Assembly: GCF_014697615.1 (NCBI RefSeq) | Contig: NZ_JACJSD010000019.1 | Location: forward strand, 1 to 64,000 | DNA from: Nostoc sp. FACHB-280 | GTDB taxonomy: Bacteria; Cyanobacteriota; Cyanobacteriia; Cyanobacteriales; Nostocaceae | Length of the DNA stretch: 64,000 nt | Direction of reading: 5' to 3' | In this document: in pieces, positions 1 to 7,723 of the stretch | How positions within the stretch are numbered: the stretch's first letter is position 1 | Layout: each line of letters starts with the position of its first letter | Translations under genes and position numbers: made by a program | The notes under the pieces: generated by a model | Told to the model about the DNA's origin: nothing | The model's input: only the letters and a program-made list of their open reading frames with translations | Databases searched by the model: none

Positions 1-168
1 TATTGTTCTCAAATGAATCGAATTGAGGAGGAATGGCATCAATTGAAGACTCATGAAATTGCTGGACAGATGTTTGATAATAATTATGATTTAGCGATGG
101 CAATTATTGATGGCATTGAAGCCAGAATCCTTAAGGATGGATATGCTCTTGATACCAATTCTGTATGA
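1..168 (+). pseudogene. 3' end of an IS630-like transposase (cut by the window edge)
   Basis: An open frame runs from base 1 to a TGA at 166-168. The peptide holds the motif NRIEEEWHQLK, which matches the NxIExxW(xx)LK block carrying the third catalytic acidic residue of IS630/Tc1-type DDE transposases. It is followed by a helical tail (DLAMAIIDGIEAR) of the kind seen at the C-terminus of these enzymes in cyanobacteria. The upstream part lies outside the window, so I cannot say whether the gene is intact. The bases just downstream hold a dispersed repeat rather than an obvious terminal inverted repeat. Confidence 0.6.
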
Positions 169-189
169 AGATGCACTGAATTAAAGAAC

Positions 190-256
190 GAACCACAAAG
201 GGCGCATAGACGCGATAGCGGCTTCCCGAAGGGTAGGACACAAAGAAAGAAGAGAT
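190..256. repeat. Dispersed cyanobacterial repeat (gcggcttcccgaagggta family)
   Basis: The stretch reads from a cgcatagacgcgatagcg segment into gcggcttcccgaagggtagg and then acacaaagaaaga. The same string occurs in reverse complement at about 56090-56150 and in shorter form at about 60790-60830. It lies between a transposase tail and the TPR gene and is not coding. Confidence 0.7.
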
Positions 257-363
257 ATAAGGATTAAATGCAACCTCAAATAGAATTGGTATGAGCGTTT
301 TATATTTAATTGCGCCTAGCTACTCACCATATATCAATAATCTAGAAAAATGGGAATCTTGCT

Positions 364-1989
364 ATGAGGTACTTATTTATAGTTTGGGTACTCATACTAA
401 CGTTAATCTTTCCTAGTGAGGTACTTGCAGAAGCAAAACCCTCATATAACCTAATTCCTGGCTTGGGGACTTATCATCATCCAGTTTCCACCCAAAATCC
501 GGAAGCACAAAAGTTTTTTGACCAGGGATTAAATTTAGTTTACGGCTTTAATCATGATGAAGCGGTGCGTTCTTTTGAACATGCGGCGGAACTTGACCCA
601 AAAATGGCGATGGCTTATTGGGGTATTGCTTTGGCTTTAGGGCCGAATATCAACGCAGTCATCACGACTGAAAAAGAACAAACAGCATATCACGCAATAC
701 AACAAGCTTTGACACTTGCAGAAAAAGCGCCAGTTCTAGAACAAGATTATATTGCGGCTTTGGCAAAGCGTTATGCTGCCAATCCTGATGCAGATTTGCC
801 GCAATTACAAGTGAAATATGCCCAAGCAATGGCAAATCTCACCCAAAAATATCCTGATGATTTGGATGCAGCAACTTTGTTTGCAGAAAGTTTGATGGAT
901 TTACATCCGTGGCAACTTTGGACACATGATGGTCAACCGCAAGCAGATACAAAAGAAATTGTGGCGGTTTTAGAATCGGTCTTGCAACGAAATCCTAATC
1001 ATCCGGGGGCAAATCACTACTATATTCATGCGGTGGAAGCTTCACTGCATCCAGAACTTGCCCTCGCCAGTGCGAAACGTTTGGAAAATCTTGTTCCTGC
1101 TGCTGGACATTTGGTACACATGCCTAGCCATATTTATTTTCGTGTGGGAGATTATCAAGGGGCAATGCGGTCAAATGCACAAGCGATCACTGAGGATGCT
1201 GCCTATATTAGTAAAAATAAAATTCAGGGATTTTATGCCCAAATGTACTTTAGCCACAATATACATTTTCTCATGGTGGCTAGTAGTATGGCGGGTAGAT
1301 ATCAAGATGCACTCCAAGCTGCTGATAAATTAATTGCCCATGCTAATTCTCTCGGTTCTCATATACCTATGGTCGAGGGATTTTTGGGCAGTAAAATGCT
1401 GATCCAAGCTAGGTTTAATGATTGGGACGCAATTTTACACACTCCGCCACCAGATGCGACTTTACCGACAACCACAGCACTTTGGCATTTTACCCAAGGT
1501 TTAGCTTATACAGCTACAGGCAATCTGCAAAGTGCGACGGATGAAAGCAGCGCCTTACAAGTTGCCATCCAAAAACTTCCGTCTGGGGTGACTATTGGGT
1601 TTACTCCGGCTAATCGCATTCTTTATATCGCGCAAAAAGTTCTGGAAGGCAAAATTGCCAAAGCTAACCATAACTATGACTCGGCAATTAGATACTTAGA
1701 ACAAGCAGTAGTAGCGGAAGATGCCCTTGATTATGTAGAACCACCAGATTGGTATTTTCCTACAAGGGAAGCATTAGGGGGTGTGCTGTTAGCCAAGGGT
1801 GATTATGCTACAGCTGAGAAAGTGTTTCGTGCTGATTTAGAAAAGTATCCCCATAATGGAAGGTCTTTGTTTGGTTTACAAGCAAGTTTACAAGCCCAAG
1901 GTAAAGATGATGCAGCCAAAGTGACGCAGACTGAATTTATCACCGCATGGCAAAACACAGACACGCAGTTAAAAGTAGAGAACTTGTAA
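364..1989 (+). CDS. Exported tetratricopeptide-repeat protein
   Basis: 541 residues. The first about 22 residues are a hydrophobic signal peptide (cleavage likely after SEVLA), so the protein is probably periplasmic or lipid-free exocytoplasmic. TPR-type helix pairs are visible at about residues 50-97 (a FFDQGLNLVYGFNHDEAVRS segment with the typical W/G/Y spacing), near 205-260 and again at 425-530. The middle contains HxxxMPSHIYFRVGDY, a segment common in cyanobacterial and proteobacterial TPR proteins of unknown role. TPR proteins act as protein-binding scaffolds; no enzyme motif is seen. It is a single gene with its own upstream gap, followed by a HIP1-centred palindrome. The start at 364 is supported by the signal peptide beginning there. 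Confidence 0.8.
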   Translation: MRYLFIVWVLILTLIFPSEVLAEAKPSYNLIPGLGTYHHPVSTQNPEAQKFFDQGLNLVYGFNHDEAVRSFEHAAELDPKMAMAYWGIALALGPNINAVITTEKEQTAYHAIQQALTLAEKAPVLEQDYIAALAKRYAANPDADLPQLQVKYAQAMANLTQKYPDDLDAATLFAESLMDLHPWQLWTHDGQPQADTKEIVAVLESVLQRNPNHPGANHYYIHAVEASLHPELALASAKRLENLVPAAGHLVHMPSHIYFRVGDYQGAMRSNAQAITEDAAYISKNKIQGFYAQMYFSHNIHFLMVASSMAGRYQDALQAADKLIAHANSLGSHIPMVEGFLGSKMLIQARFNDWDAILHTPPPDATLPTTTALWHFTQGLAYTATGNLQSATDESSALQVAIQKLPSGVTIGFTPANRILYIAQKVLEGKIAKANHNYDSAIRYLEQAVVAEDALDYVEPPDWYFPTREALGGVLLAKGDYATAEKVFRADLEKYPHNGRSLFGLQASLQAQGKDDAAKVTQTEFITAWQNTDTQLKVENL

Positions 1990-1995
1990 AAAAGA

Positions 1996-2017
1996 AGTAG
2001 GTGCGATCGCACCTACT
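1996..2017 (+). terminator. HIP1-centred perfect palindrome after the TPR gene
   Basis: AGTAGGTGCGATCGCACCTACT is a 22-bp perfect inverted repeat starting 7 bases after the TPR stop codon, with the HIP1 octamer at its centre. It could fold as a transcript-end hairpin, but no T-run follows, so the terminator role is inferred only. Confidence 0.4.
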
Positions 2018-2115
2018 CTGAGATATTCAATCAATCATGATGGCGAATCTTGGCAAGCTTAGTAACAGATAACGAAACCTAAACCATCACCCTGTAACCT
2101 GTCACCCATAACCTA

Positions 2116-3297
2116 TCACCTGTTATACAACTTTCGCCGCGACGGAGTTCTGTGTAAAGGTACAACTTCAGCTTCGTTACTTTCCCTGGCTACCCGAATT
2201 AGTAAGGCAGAAGCAACTAAACTGGCAATCATCGAATTACCACCGTAACTAAACATCGGTAAAGGTAAGCCTGTAGTTGGTAAAGCGCCTGTCGCAACGG
2301 CAATATGTAATAAAGATTGCCCAATCATGACAATTGTGACACCGATCGCCACTAAGCGATTAATTGGATTTTTGGCTTTCATTGCCACAATTAATCCTAA
2401 AGTGGTAAACACTGCTAACATCAGCAGCAGGGCGACACCACCCGCAAAACCAAACTCTTCAGCGAAAACAGCAAAAATAAAGTCGGTATCTTGAATGGGT
2501 AGGAAAAATTGTTTTTGTTGCGAAAAGCCATAACCAGCGCCCCAAGTTTGACCAGAACCAACAGCAAGTAAACTTTGAACTAACTGATAGCCATCGCCTG
2601 TGGCATCTGCCCAGGGGTTGAGAAAAGACATTACCCGCTTGCGCTGATATTCTTTAATGCTAATACTGAGTACAGCTAATAATACTCCGCCTATTGCTGT
2701 GCCAGCTAAATATTTATAAGGTAGTCCAGCTGCTAAGGCAATTAGCCAAATTGTCATACCGCAAAGTGCAGTTGTACTCAAGTTAGGTTGGGCAAGAATT
2801 CCCAAAAGTACCAACCCAAAAATTACTAGCCAAGTCAAGCGCACTCGCCAAGGTATTTGTTCCCATTGTCCAAACAGTCTGGCACTTTGCAACACTAAAA
2901 AAGGTTTGATTAATTCTGATGGTTGAATGGGAATGGGGCCAAGGGCTATCCAACGCGCTGCATCAAACGCTTTTTTACCTAACCCTGGGACAAGAGTCAC
3001 GAAAATTAACAGTAAAAACAGTCCTAAAAACCAATGGGATACCCGCAAAATTTTGCGTAACGGCAGATTCACAATAAAGTTAAAGGCAATTAGCGAAACT
3101 AACACCCAGATAATCTGACGTTTGAAATAATATAAGCCGTCACCTTGACGTGCGTCGGCAACTGGGTAAGATGCTGAATACAACACAATTAACCCAAAAA
3201 ATAACCAAATCAAGGTTAACCAACGCAACAGCCGCGCCTCTACAGCCCAGCTAGTAACAGAATTATCAAAAATGGGAATCAGTCGAGTTAGATTCAC
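2116..3297 (-). CDS. ftsW: SEDS-family cell division protein, FtsW type
   Basis: 393 residues, almost entirely membrane-embedded (about ten hydrophobic segments between residues 25 and 375). SEDS proteins polymerise lipid II glycan strands; FtsW does so at the septum, RodA along the wall. The late block PTTGLPLPMFSYGGNSM is the family signature. The early segment with VLYSASYPVA and the large loop with GLGKKAFDAARWIALGP also fit FtsW/RodA. The short N-terminus and the long A-rich C-terminal helices favour FtsW, but RodA cannot be excluded by eye. The start is a GTG at 3297. It stands alone: the neighbours are a TPR gene on the other strand and a decayed intergenic region. Confidence 0.85.
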   Translation of the reverse strand: MNLTRLIPIFDNSVTSWAVEARLLRWLTLIWLFFGLIVLYSASYPVADARQGDGLYYFKRQIIWVLVSLIAFNFIVNLPLRKILRVSHWFLGLFLLLIFVTLVPGLGKKAFDAARWIALGPIPIQPSELIKPFLVLQSARLFGQWEQIPWRVRLTWLVIFGLVLLGILAQPNLSTTALCGMTIWLIALAAGLPYKYLAGTAIGGVLLAVLSISIKEYQRKRVMSFLNPWADATGDGYQLVQSLLAVGSGQTWGAGYGFSQQKQFFLPIQDTDFIFAVFAEEFGFAGGVALLLMLAVFTTLGLIVAMKAKNPINRLVAIGVTIVMIGQSLLHIAVATGALPTTGLPLPMFSYGGNSMIASLVASALLIRVARESNEAEVVPLHRTPSRRKLYNR

Positions 3298-3522
3298 GAT
3301 TCAGTACAGGTAATGCTTAAAAGTTAAGGTATAAACTCATAACTTATAACTTATAACTCAAATTTGTCTTGACACCAGCAATCATTCACGGAAATTACGG
3401 TGAATATTTTCGCTTAACCACTAGATGCGTGCGGAAGGTATAAATTCACCAAAACCACCTGTAGGATTCCGTCGTATGTGTAGATGAGCTATTAATTTAA
3501 CCTAGATTCCTAACCCAGGAAA

Positions 3523-3775
3523 TGCCCAAATTTTTAGCGGTTGAACCGGATATTGCTCGGCAAGTCGCTTGTACTCGAAAACTATTTGGGACTGTTGCCA
3601 AGTGTTTAATACATAAGTTAAATCACTACTAAATTTGCGATCGCGTTGCCCTGTTTTCGGTTATGCGGACGTGGAACTTTCAGCTTGGCTTTGAGCCTGT
3701 AACGTACCAGATGATGTACAGCTGCATACTCGGCTTGCACACCCAAATTTTTTTCTAACCAATCTTGTATTTATC
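3523..3775 (-). pseudogene. Decayed IS630-type transposase N-terminus (HTH part) plus unknown tail
   Basis: On the minus strand the frame contains DWLEKNLGVQAEYAAVHHLV followed by RYRLKAKLKVPRP, which matches the winged HTH-linker of IS630-family transposases. An apparent frameshift near 3640 (stop after NLVVI in the HTH frame) is followed in another frame by about 45 codons ending in KIWAFPGLGI and a stop. There is no catalytic domain, so this is a remnant. I do not recognise the second segment, and it may not belong to the transposase. Confidence 0.45.
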
Positions 3776-3810
3776 TGTCGCGTTCTCTTTTCAAATTGGT
3801 ATTATTTAAA

Positions 3811-4023
3811 TCAAGCGATCGCTTTGCCAAAACTATTGTTGTTTGTGAGAAGACTGACCACGGAGAATGAGTGCGGATAGCATTGGTGAAGGAAAACACT
3901 GATTTTGTGGCTGAGAACAACCACTACATTAGGCGAATTACTGGGGATGATGCTCAAGGTAAGGCAGAATTAGATAATTTCATCGACCCGGAAAGTAAAT
4001 ATCACTTTGCTGCCTTTTATTAA
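3811..4023 (+). pseudogene. Fragment of a type I restriction enzyme R subunit (HsdR)
   Basis: The plus-strand frame reads RFAKTIVVCEKTDH, then an in-frame TGA at 3868, then VRIALVKENTDFVAENNHY, ITGDDAQGKAELDNFIDPES and a stop at 4021. This is the helicase-motor part of HsdR, where intact proteins continue into a TTSKL-type motif. Only about 70 codons survive, with one internal stop and no N- or C-terminal domains. No hsdM or hsdS sequence is nearby. It marks a lost restriction system next to tRNA-Val. Confidence 0.7.
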
Positions 4024-4056
4024 AAACATAAGCTTACCATTAAGGCAAGCTTATGT
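4021..4056 (-). terminator. Terminator of the tRNA-Val transcript
   Basis: A perfect 10-bp inverted repeat (ACATAAGCTT ... AAGCTTATGT, 11-base loop). Read on the minus strand it is followed directly by TTTTTA. It sits 43 bases downstream of the tRNA-Val 3' end on the same strand, so it fits a rho-independent terminator. Its tail overlaps the stop of the HsdR remnant. Confidence 0.75.
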
Positions 4057-4098
4057 GTAAACATATACGTCATAATTAATGACATATTTCGTATAAAA

Positions 4099-4171
<73 letters not shown>

Positions 4172-4277
4172 GTTTGCGCTTTCTGTTTGCGCTCACAATT
4201 AAATAATATAGCAAAATATTTTGAATCGCGCTAGTATTTTTGAGAAAAATTTTTTGAATATTTTTGAGAACCTTGAA

Positions 4278-4883
4278 ATGCCCTCTGGTCGAACGCACGA
4301 TCGCATTACTCTGTGGGCTTTGCCGTTGGTGGCGGGTGTGGCTTTTTGGCAGACCCGCAGTAGCAGCGTGACTTTGCTGGTGGCTGGTGGGTTTATGTTT
4401 GGCGGTTTGATGTTTGGCCCTGACTTAGATATTTACTCTCGGCAATATCAACGCTGGGGTTTTTTGCGCTGGATTTGGCTACCTTATCAAAAAAGCCTGC
4501 GTCATCGTTCTTTTTTATCGCATGGGCCGATTATTGGGACAACGCTGCGAGTCATTTATCTTTCCTGCTTGTTGGCGATCGCAGCATTGATAATTTTGGT
4601 AATTTTGGAAAAACTGGGAAACACAACATTTAATTGGTCAGCTTTGGGTGAAAATATCCAAAAATCGTTGGTTGGCTATGGTACAGAATATCTTGCCCTG
4701 TTTCTTGGTTTAGAACTCGGTGCAATGAGTCACTCTTTAAGTGATTGGTGTGGTTCCGCATATAAGCGGATGCAAAAGCAGGGAATTAGCGGTTTACTTG
4801 CCTCTAGCAAAGTTAAAAAACGTAAAGTATCACGCCGTGTTCGTCAGTCACCACCTAGAACTAATACAAAAAGGCAAAAGTAA
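4278..4883 (+). CDS. DUF2227-type putative metal-binding membrane protein
   Basis: 201 residues from the ATG at 4278. That start is chosen because the family begins MPSGRTHDRITLWALPLV; the open frame extends 19 codons further upstream without support. It has N-terminal histidine/aspartate positions (RTHD, and GPDLDIYSRQYQRWG near 52), RHRSFLSHGP near 80, a long hydrophobic segment at about 95-120, and SHSLSDWCGS near 165. These conserved His/Asp positions are why the family is annotated as metal-binding. The function is not established. The basic C-terminal tail (VKKRKVSRRVR) is probably cytoplasmic. Confidence 0.75.
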   Translation: MPSGRTHDRITLWALPLVAGVAFWQTRSSSVTLLVAGGFMFGGLMFGPDLDIYSRQYQRWGFLRWIWLPYQKSLRHRSFLSHGPIIGTTLRVIYLSCLLAIAALIILVILEKLGNTTFNWSALGENIQKSLVGYGTEYLALFLGLELGAMSHSLSDWCGSAYKRMQKQGISGLLASSKVKKRKVSRRVRQSPPRTNTKRQK

Positions 4884-5137
4884 AAAGTAAAGAATAGTAA
4901 TACCACAAGCCTTTTAGCAATTCTAGATGGAGACTGAGCGATTATTTGTTTTTATGCGTCAGTTTTAATAATGAAACTCCCTCACAAGTTCCTCAAATTG
5001 TTCTTCTAAATTAAAAGTGTAGGTAACTAGCGATCGCCTTTAGTTGGTTAACTCCATCTCATAGTCAATCAGACCAAACATCAGCATAAATGCTTTCGGA
5101 TGTTTGTTCACACTCAGAAGATTTACAGGAGTTCGTT

Positions 5138-5755
5138 ATGAAAACCCAACGCAACTATCCAGTATATCGAGAAGCGATCGCAGGTTATGCACTGGTTATT
5201 TTGGCGGTATCAGGAGGAACTGCTTGGTTGACTTGGCAAATGACTAATCCCACAACTCAAGTGAATAATTCAGCAGTCATTATTGCCTCAAAATCTGCAC
5301 CCAAAAATGTAGAAGAAATACAACCACAAACCTACTGGTTAAAATTTGATAACAACCAAATTCACCTAGTACCTCAACCTGTAGAGGTAAAAGTCGGCGT
5401 AACCTCAGAAGAAGCTTTAAAATTAGCCTTCACTCATCTATTAACAACTCCTAAAATTGCTGAGTTAAGTACAACAATTCCATCAGGTACAAAGATATTA
5501 GATGTGCGAGTTACTAAGACAGGAATTTATGTCAATCTATCGCCAGAATTTAGTCAGGGTGGTGGCAGTACTTCAATGGCTTATCGTTTAGCACAGGTTG
5601 TCTATACTGCTACTAGTATTGACCCAACTGCTAAGGTTTATGTCTCTGTTGCAGGTAAACCAATCGATACAGATCATCCACTTGGTGGTGAAGGGCTAAT
5701 TTTGCGACAACCAATTACAAGGCAACAATTTACCGAAGATTTTTCAATTTCTTGA
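5138..5755 (+). CDS. GerMN-domain protein
   Basis: 205 residues from the ATG at 5138, preceded by AGGAG 9 bases upstream. The frame is open from 5090 but lacks a ribosome site there. One membrane anchor lies at about residues 14-33. A GerMN (sporulation/germination GerM-like) domain spans about 80-195, with TSEEALKLAFTHLL and LDVRVTKTGIYVNLSPEFSQ. In cyanobacteria such proteins are thought to be envelope-associated, with no proven role. It ends at TGA 5753-5755, and an overlapping-stop ORF follows directly. Confidence 0.75.
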   Translation: MKTQRNYPVYREAIAGYALVILAVSGGTAWLTWQMTNPTTQVNNSAVIIASKSAPKNVEEIQPQTYWLKFDNNQIHLVPQPVEVKVGVTSEEALKLAFTHLLTTPKIAELSTTIPSGTKILDVRVTKTGIYVNLSPEFSQGGGSTSMAYRLAQVVYTATSIDPTAKVYVSVAGKPIDTDHPLGGEGLILRQPITRQQFTEDFSIS

Positions 5756-5803
5756 TTGTTTTATTTGCTGTTCTGTTTTTTCTATATCTCAAACTGCACT
5801 ACC

Positions 5804-6046
5804 ATGTCGAAAAGTCATAATTTTTTACTGAAGAATTGTATTGTTTTATGGCATTTTCTTAACCAACCACTTTTGCAGGATAGGACATTGTTGAACCCTT
5901 TTAAGTTTTGGCAACTTTACCATATATGTGAGGAATTAGAGCAAAGCTGGAATTATGACACCATTCAATTTTTAGAGAAAGGCGGCAATTCTGACATAAT
6001 TACCCTATTAGAGAGATGTTTATCCATAAAAAATGAGGCTAACTAA
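5804..6046 (+). CDS. Small hypothetical protein
   Basis: 80 residues from the ATG at 5804. The frame is open back to a TTG at 5756, directly after the GerMN stop. I do not recognise a family. The protein is rich in aromatic residues in its first half (FLLKNCIVLWHFLNQ) and ends with an acidic amphipathic segment (FLEKGGNSDIITLLERCL). It probably shares a transcript with the GerMN gene. There is no clear ribosome binding site at 5804, so the start and even its reality are uncertain. Confidence 0.4.
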   Translation: MSKSHNFLLKNCIVLWHFLNQPLLQDRTLLNPFKFWQLYHICEELEQSWNYDTIQFLEKGGNSDIITLLERCLSIKNEAN

Positions 6047-6191
6047 GATTAAATCATCTAAAAGTCAGAATTAGCGAGGATAACTTTCATAAGATTCAAG
6101 TGTCTCAAATATTTTTTCTGAATTCTGAAACTCATTTAAATAAAGCATTTACTCAAGTTTTTCACATCAACACCAAATAGGAGAAATATTT

Positions 6192-6359
6192 ATGTCTCTT
6201 AGCAAAATCATCAAAACAATTACAGATGGTACGGCTCAAGTTATCACCTATATTTCAAGTGCAGCTAGTAGAATTTTTAGCCCCAGAGATGATAACTACC
6301 CAGAAACTGGAGTTCAACCATTTGAAGGTGACATTGCTAACAATAAACGTAGGCATTAA
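6192..6359 (+). CDS. Small hypothetical protein, 55 residues
   Basis: An ATG at 6192 has a good ribosome site (TAGGAG, 8 bases upstream) and opens 55 codons ending at TAA. The N-terminal half is an amphipathic helix (MSLSKIIKTITDGTAQVITY); the C-terminal half is polar and ends in KRRH. There is no membrane segment and I recognise no family. It lies 50 bases before the DUF442-type gene on the same strand, and the two may be cotranscribed. The strong ribosome site and in-frame composition argue for a real gene. Confidence 0.55.
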   Translation: MSLSKIIKTITDGTAQVITYISSAASRIFSPRDDNYPETGVQPFEGDIANNKRRH

Positions 6360-6409
6360 AGATAAATGGGCGACTTACTCAGTCGCCCGACTCAAGTAAG
6401 GCGGCGAAC

Positions 6410-6805
6410 ATGATTACTGTTAGGAAAATTAACGATGAATTAGCGATCGCAGGACAAATTAGCTTAGTTCAGTTAAAGCAATTGGCTGAGGAAGGCTACC
6501 AGTCTGTAATTAATTTGCGATCGCCAGATGAAACAAGCTCACTAGACAATGAAAAAGAAAAAGTTGAGTTGTTAGGATTACAGTATATTAATTTTCCTAC
6601 CAATCTTGGAGAAATTAATCATCAAGCAGCACTTGATATCTTTCAAGTCATCAACAAATCGCCAAAACCAACTTTAATTCATTGTGATGATTCCATCCGT
6701 TCAGCAGCAATCGTACTTTTATATATTGCTACTAAACAAGGAGTCACTTTTGAAAAAGCTCTCCAACAAACTATCAATTTAGGCTTAATTTCGTCTCACT
6801 GCTGA
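6410..6805 (+). CDS. DUF442/BLH-type phosphatase-like protein
   Basis: 131 residues. The fold pattern is that of the beta-lactamase-hydrolase-like (DUF442) branch of cysteine phosphatases: VRKINDELAIAGQISLVQL, GYQSVINLRSPDE, YINFPTN and the P-loop region PTLIHCDDSIRSAA. The usual loop in this branch is HCRSGxRS. Here the cysteine and the arginine are kept, but RSG is replaced by DDS, so activity may be altered or lost. Such proteins may act on phosphate esters or in sulfide metabolism when fused to a persulfide dioxygenase; this one is a stand-alone domain. ATG 6410 follows GGCGG weakly. Confidence 0.7.
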   Translation: MITVRKINDELAIAGQISLVQLKQLAEEGYQSVINLRSPDETSSLDNEKEKVELLGLQYINFPTNLGEINHQAALDIFQVINKSPKPTLIHCDDSIRSAAIVLLYIATKQGVTFEKALQQTINLGLISSHC

Positions 6806-6869
6806 AAATTTTATATAGGAATCTAGTTTAATTTCTGATTGATTTTATATCATGGGTCATCAGTGGTGA

Positions 6870-7000
6870 TTCCGACAAGTTGTGCAGAAACGTAAAAACC
6901 TCTCCTCTGCCTCTGCTCACCGAGCGAAGTTGAGGTGTTGCTTCCCCTGCGTTCTGAATAATTATCTTTTACTGGACACGAGATTACTTGTGTATGCCGA
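6870..7000. repeat. Dispersed repeat, copy 1 (gap 6806-7171)
   Basis: A C/T-rich tract followed by accgagcgaagttgaggtg, a cccctgcgttctgaataatt segment and a ctggacacgagatta segment. The same order of blocks recurs at about 7618-7720, and a shorter version at about 34574-34638. No ORF of substance lies in this 365-base gap; the remainder is A+T-rich with nothing I recognise. Confidence 0.6.
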
Positions 7001-7171
7001 CAACAGAAAATAAATCTAGACTCAGGTTACTGATTTTTTTTAGAAATTAAATATGAGTCCTACGTTTTTGACTGTAATTTTAGTATAAATTCTTCTTGGT
7101 AATTTATAAAAGCACCATTATCAATTGGTGACTAATCATAATAAAGATACATTGAAGAGAGGCGATTTAAA

Positions 7172-7531
7172 ATGACTAAAACTCTATTGAATCTGACAAT
7201 AAGATTAGTTCTTCAAGAACTTGAGACTATTTTAGAAACTTACCCTCATCATCCTTATCAGGAAGCCTTTGCTAATCCTGATATGCGGCAAAATCTCATT
7301 GCTTATATTTTAAGTAGAATTCCCAATCAATACATCACAGTTGATGAGGTAGAAAAACCAAAATTTCTTTGTTCAGAATCTCTGTGTCGTTCTTTAGAAA
7401 GCACACTGCACATAGAATCAATTATTCGCCAAGGTGTTGAAAAAATTCTAGGTGAACAAGCACAGAATCTTCATCGCTACATTCCAGAAGCAGTTGATCC
7501 AGGTTTGTCCGCATCTCATTGGTTTGGTTGA
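7172..7531 (+). CDS. ComFB-like protein (probable cyclic-dinucleotide receptor family)
   Basis: 119 residues. The pattern NLTIRLVLQELETILETYP, then MRQNLIAYILSRIPNQYITV resembles ComFB (late competence) proteins, which have a helical N-terminal part and the block IAYALNRLPPxY. Cyanobacterial ComFB/CdgR proteins are known c-di-GMP or c-di-AMP binders that affect cell size, motility or competence. The assignment rests on these two blocks. The C-terminal 40 residues (LHIESIIRQGVEKIL and on) have no match I recognise. The gene is monocistronic with an AGAGAGG site 10 bases before the ATG. Confidence 0.55.
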   Translation: MTKTLLNLTIRLVLQELETILETYPHHPYQEAFANPDMRQNLIAYILSRIPNQYITVDEVEKPKFLCSESLCRSLESTLHIESIIRQGVEKILGEQAQNLHRYIPEAVDPGLSASHWFG

Positions 7532-7544
7532 TATATAGCAGAAG

Positions 7545-7723
7545 GCAGTGGTTCGGCTTCGCTCACCAACCAGGCAGGAGGAAAAGTCTTACTATTCCTG
7601 GCATTCAAGCTTTCAAATAGACAAAACTCTTTCTCCCCCTGCTCCCGGTCGCCGAGCGGAGCCGAGGTGCTGCCCCCTGCGGTCTTTATGATAAGTCTTT
7701 TAGCGGACACGATATTATGCTGC
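7545..7723. repeat. Two adjoining dispersed repeats between the ComFB-like and OYE genes
   Basis: 7548-7580 carries agtggttcggcttcgctcac and caaccaggcaggag, also found in a variant form at about 18908-18960. 7618-7720 is the second copy of the repeat at 6870-7000, with the ctgcggtctttatgataa and agcggacacgatatta blocks. Confidence 0.6.
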
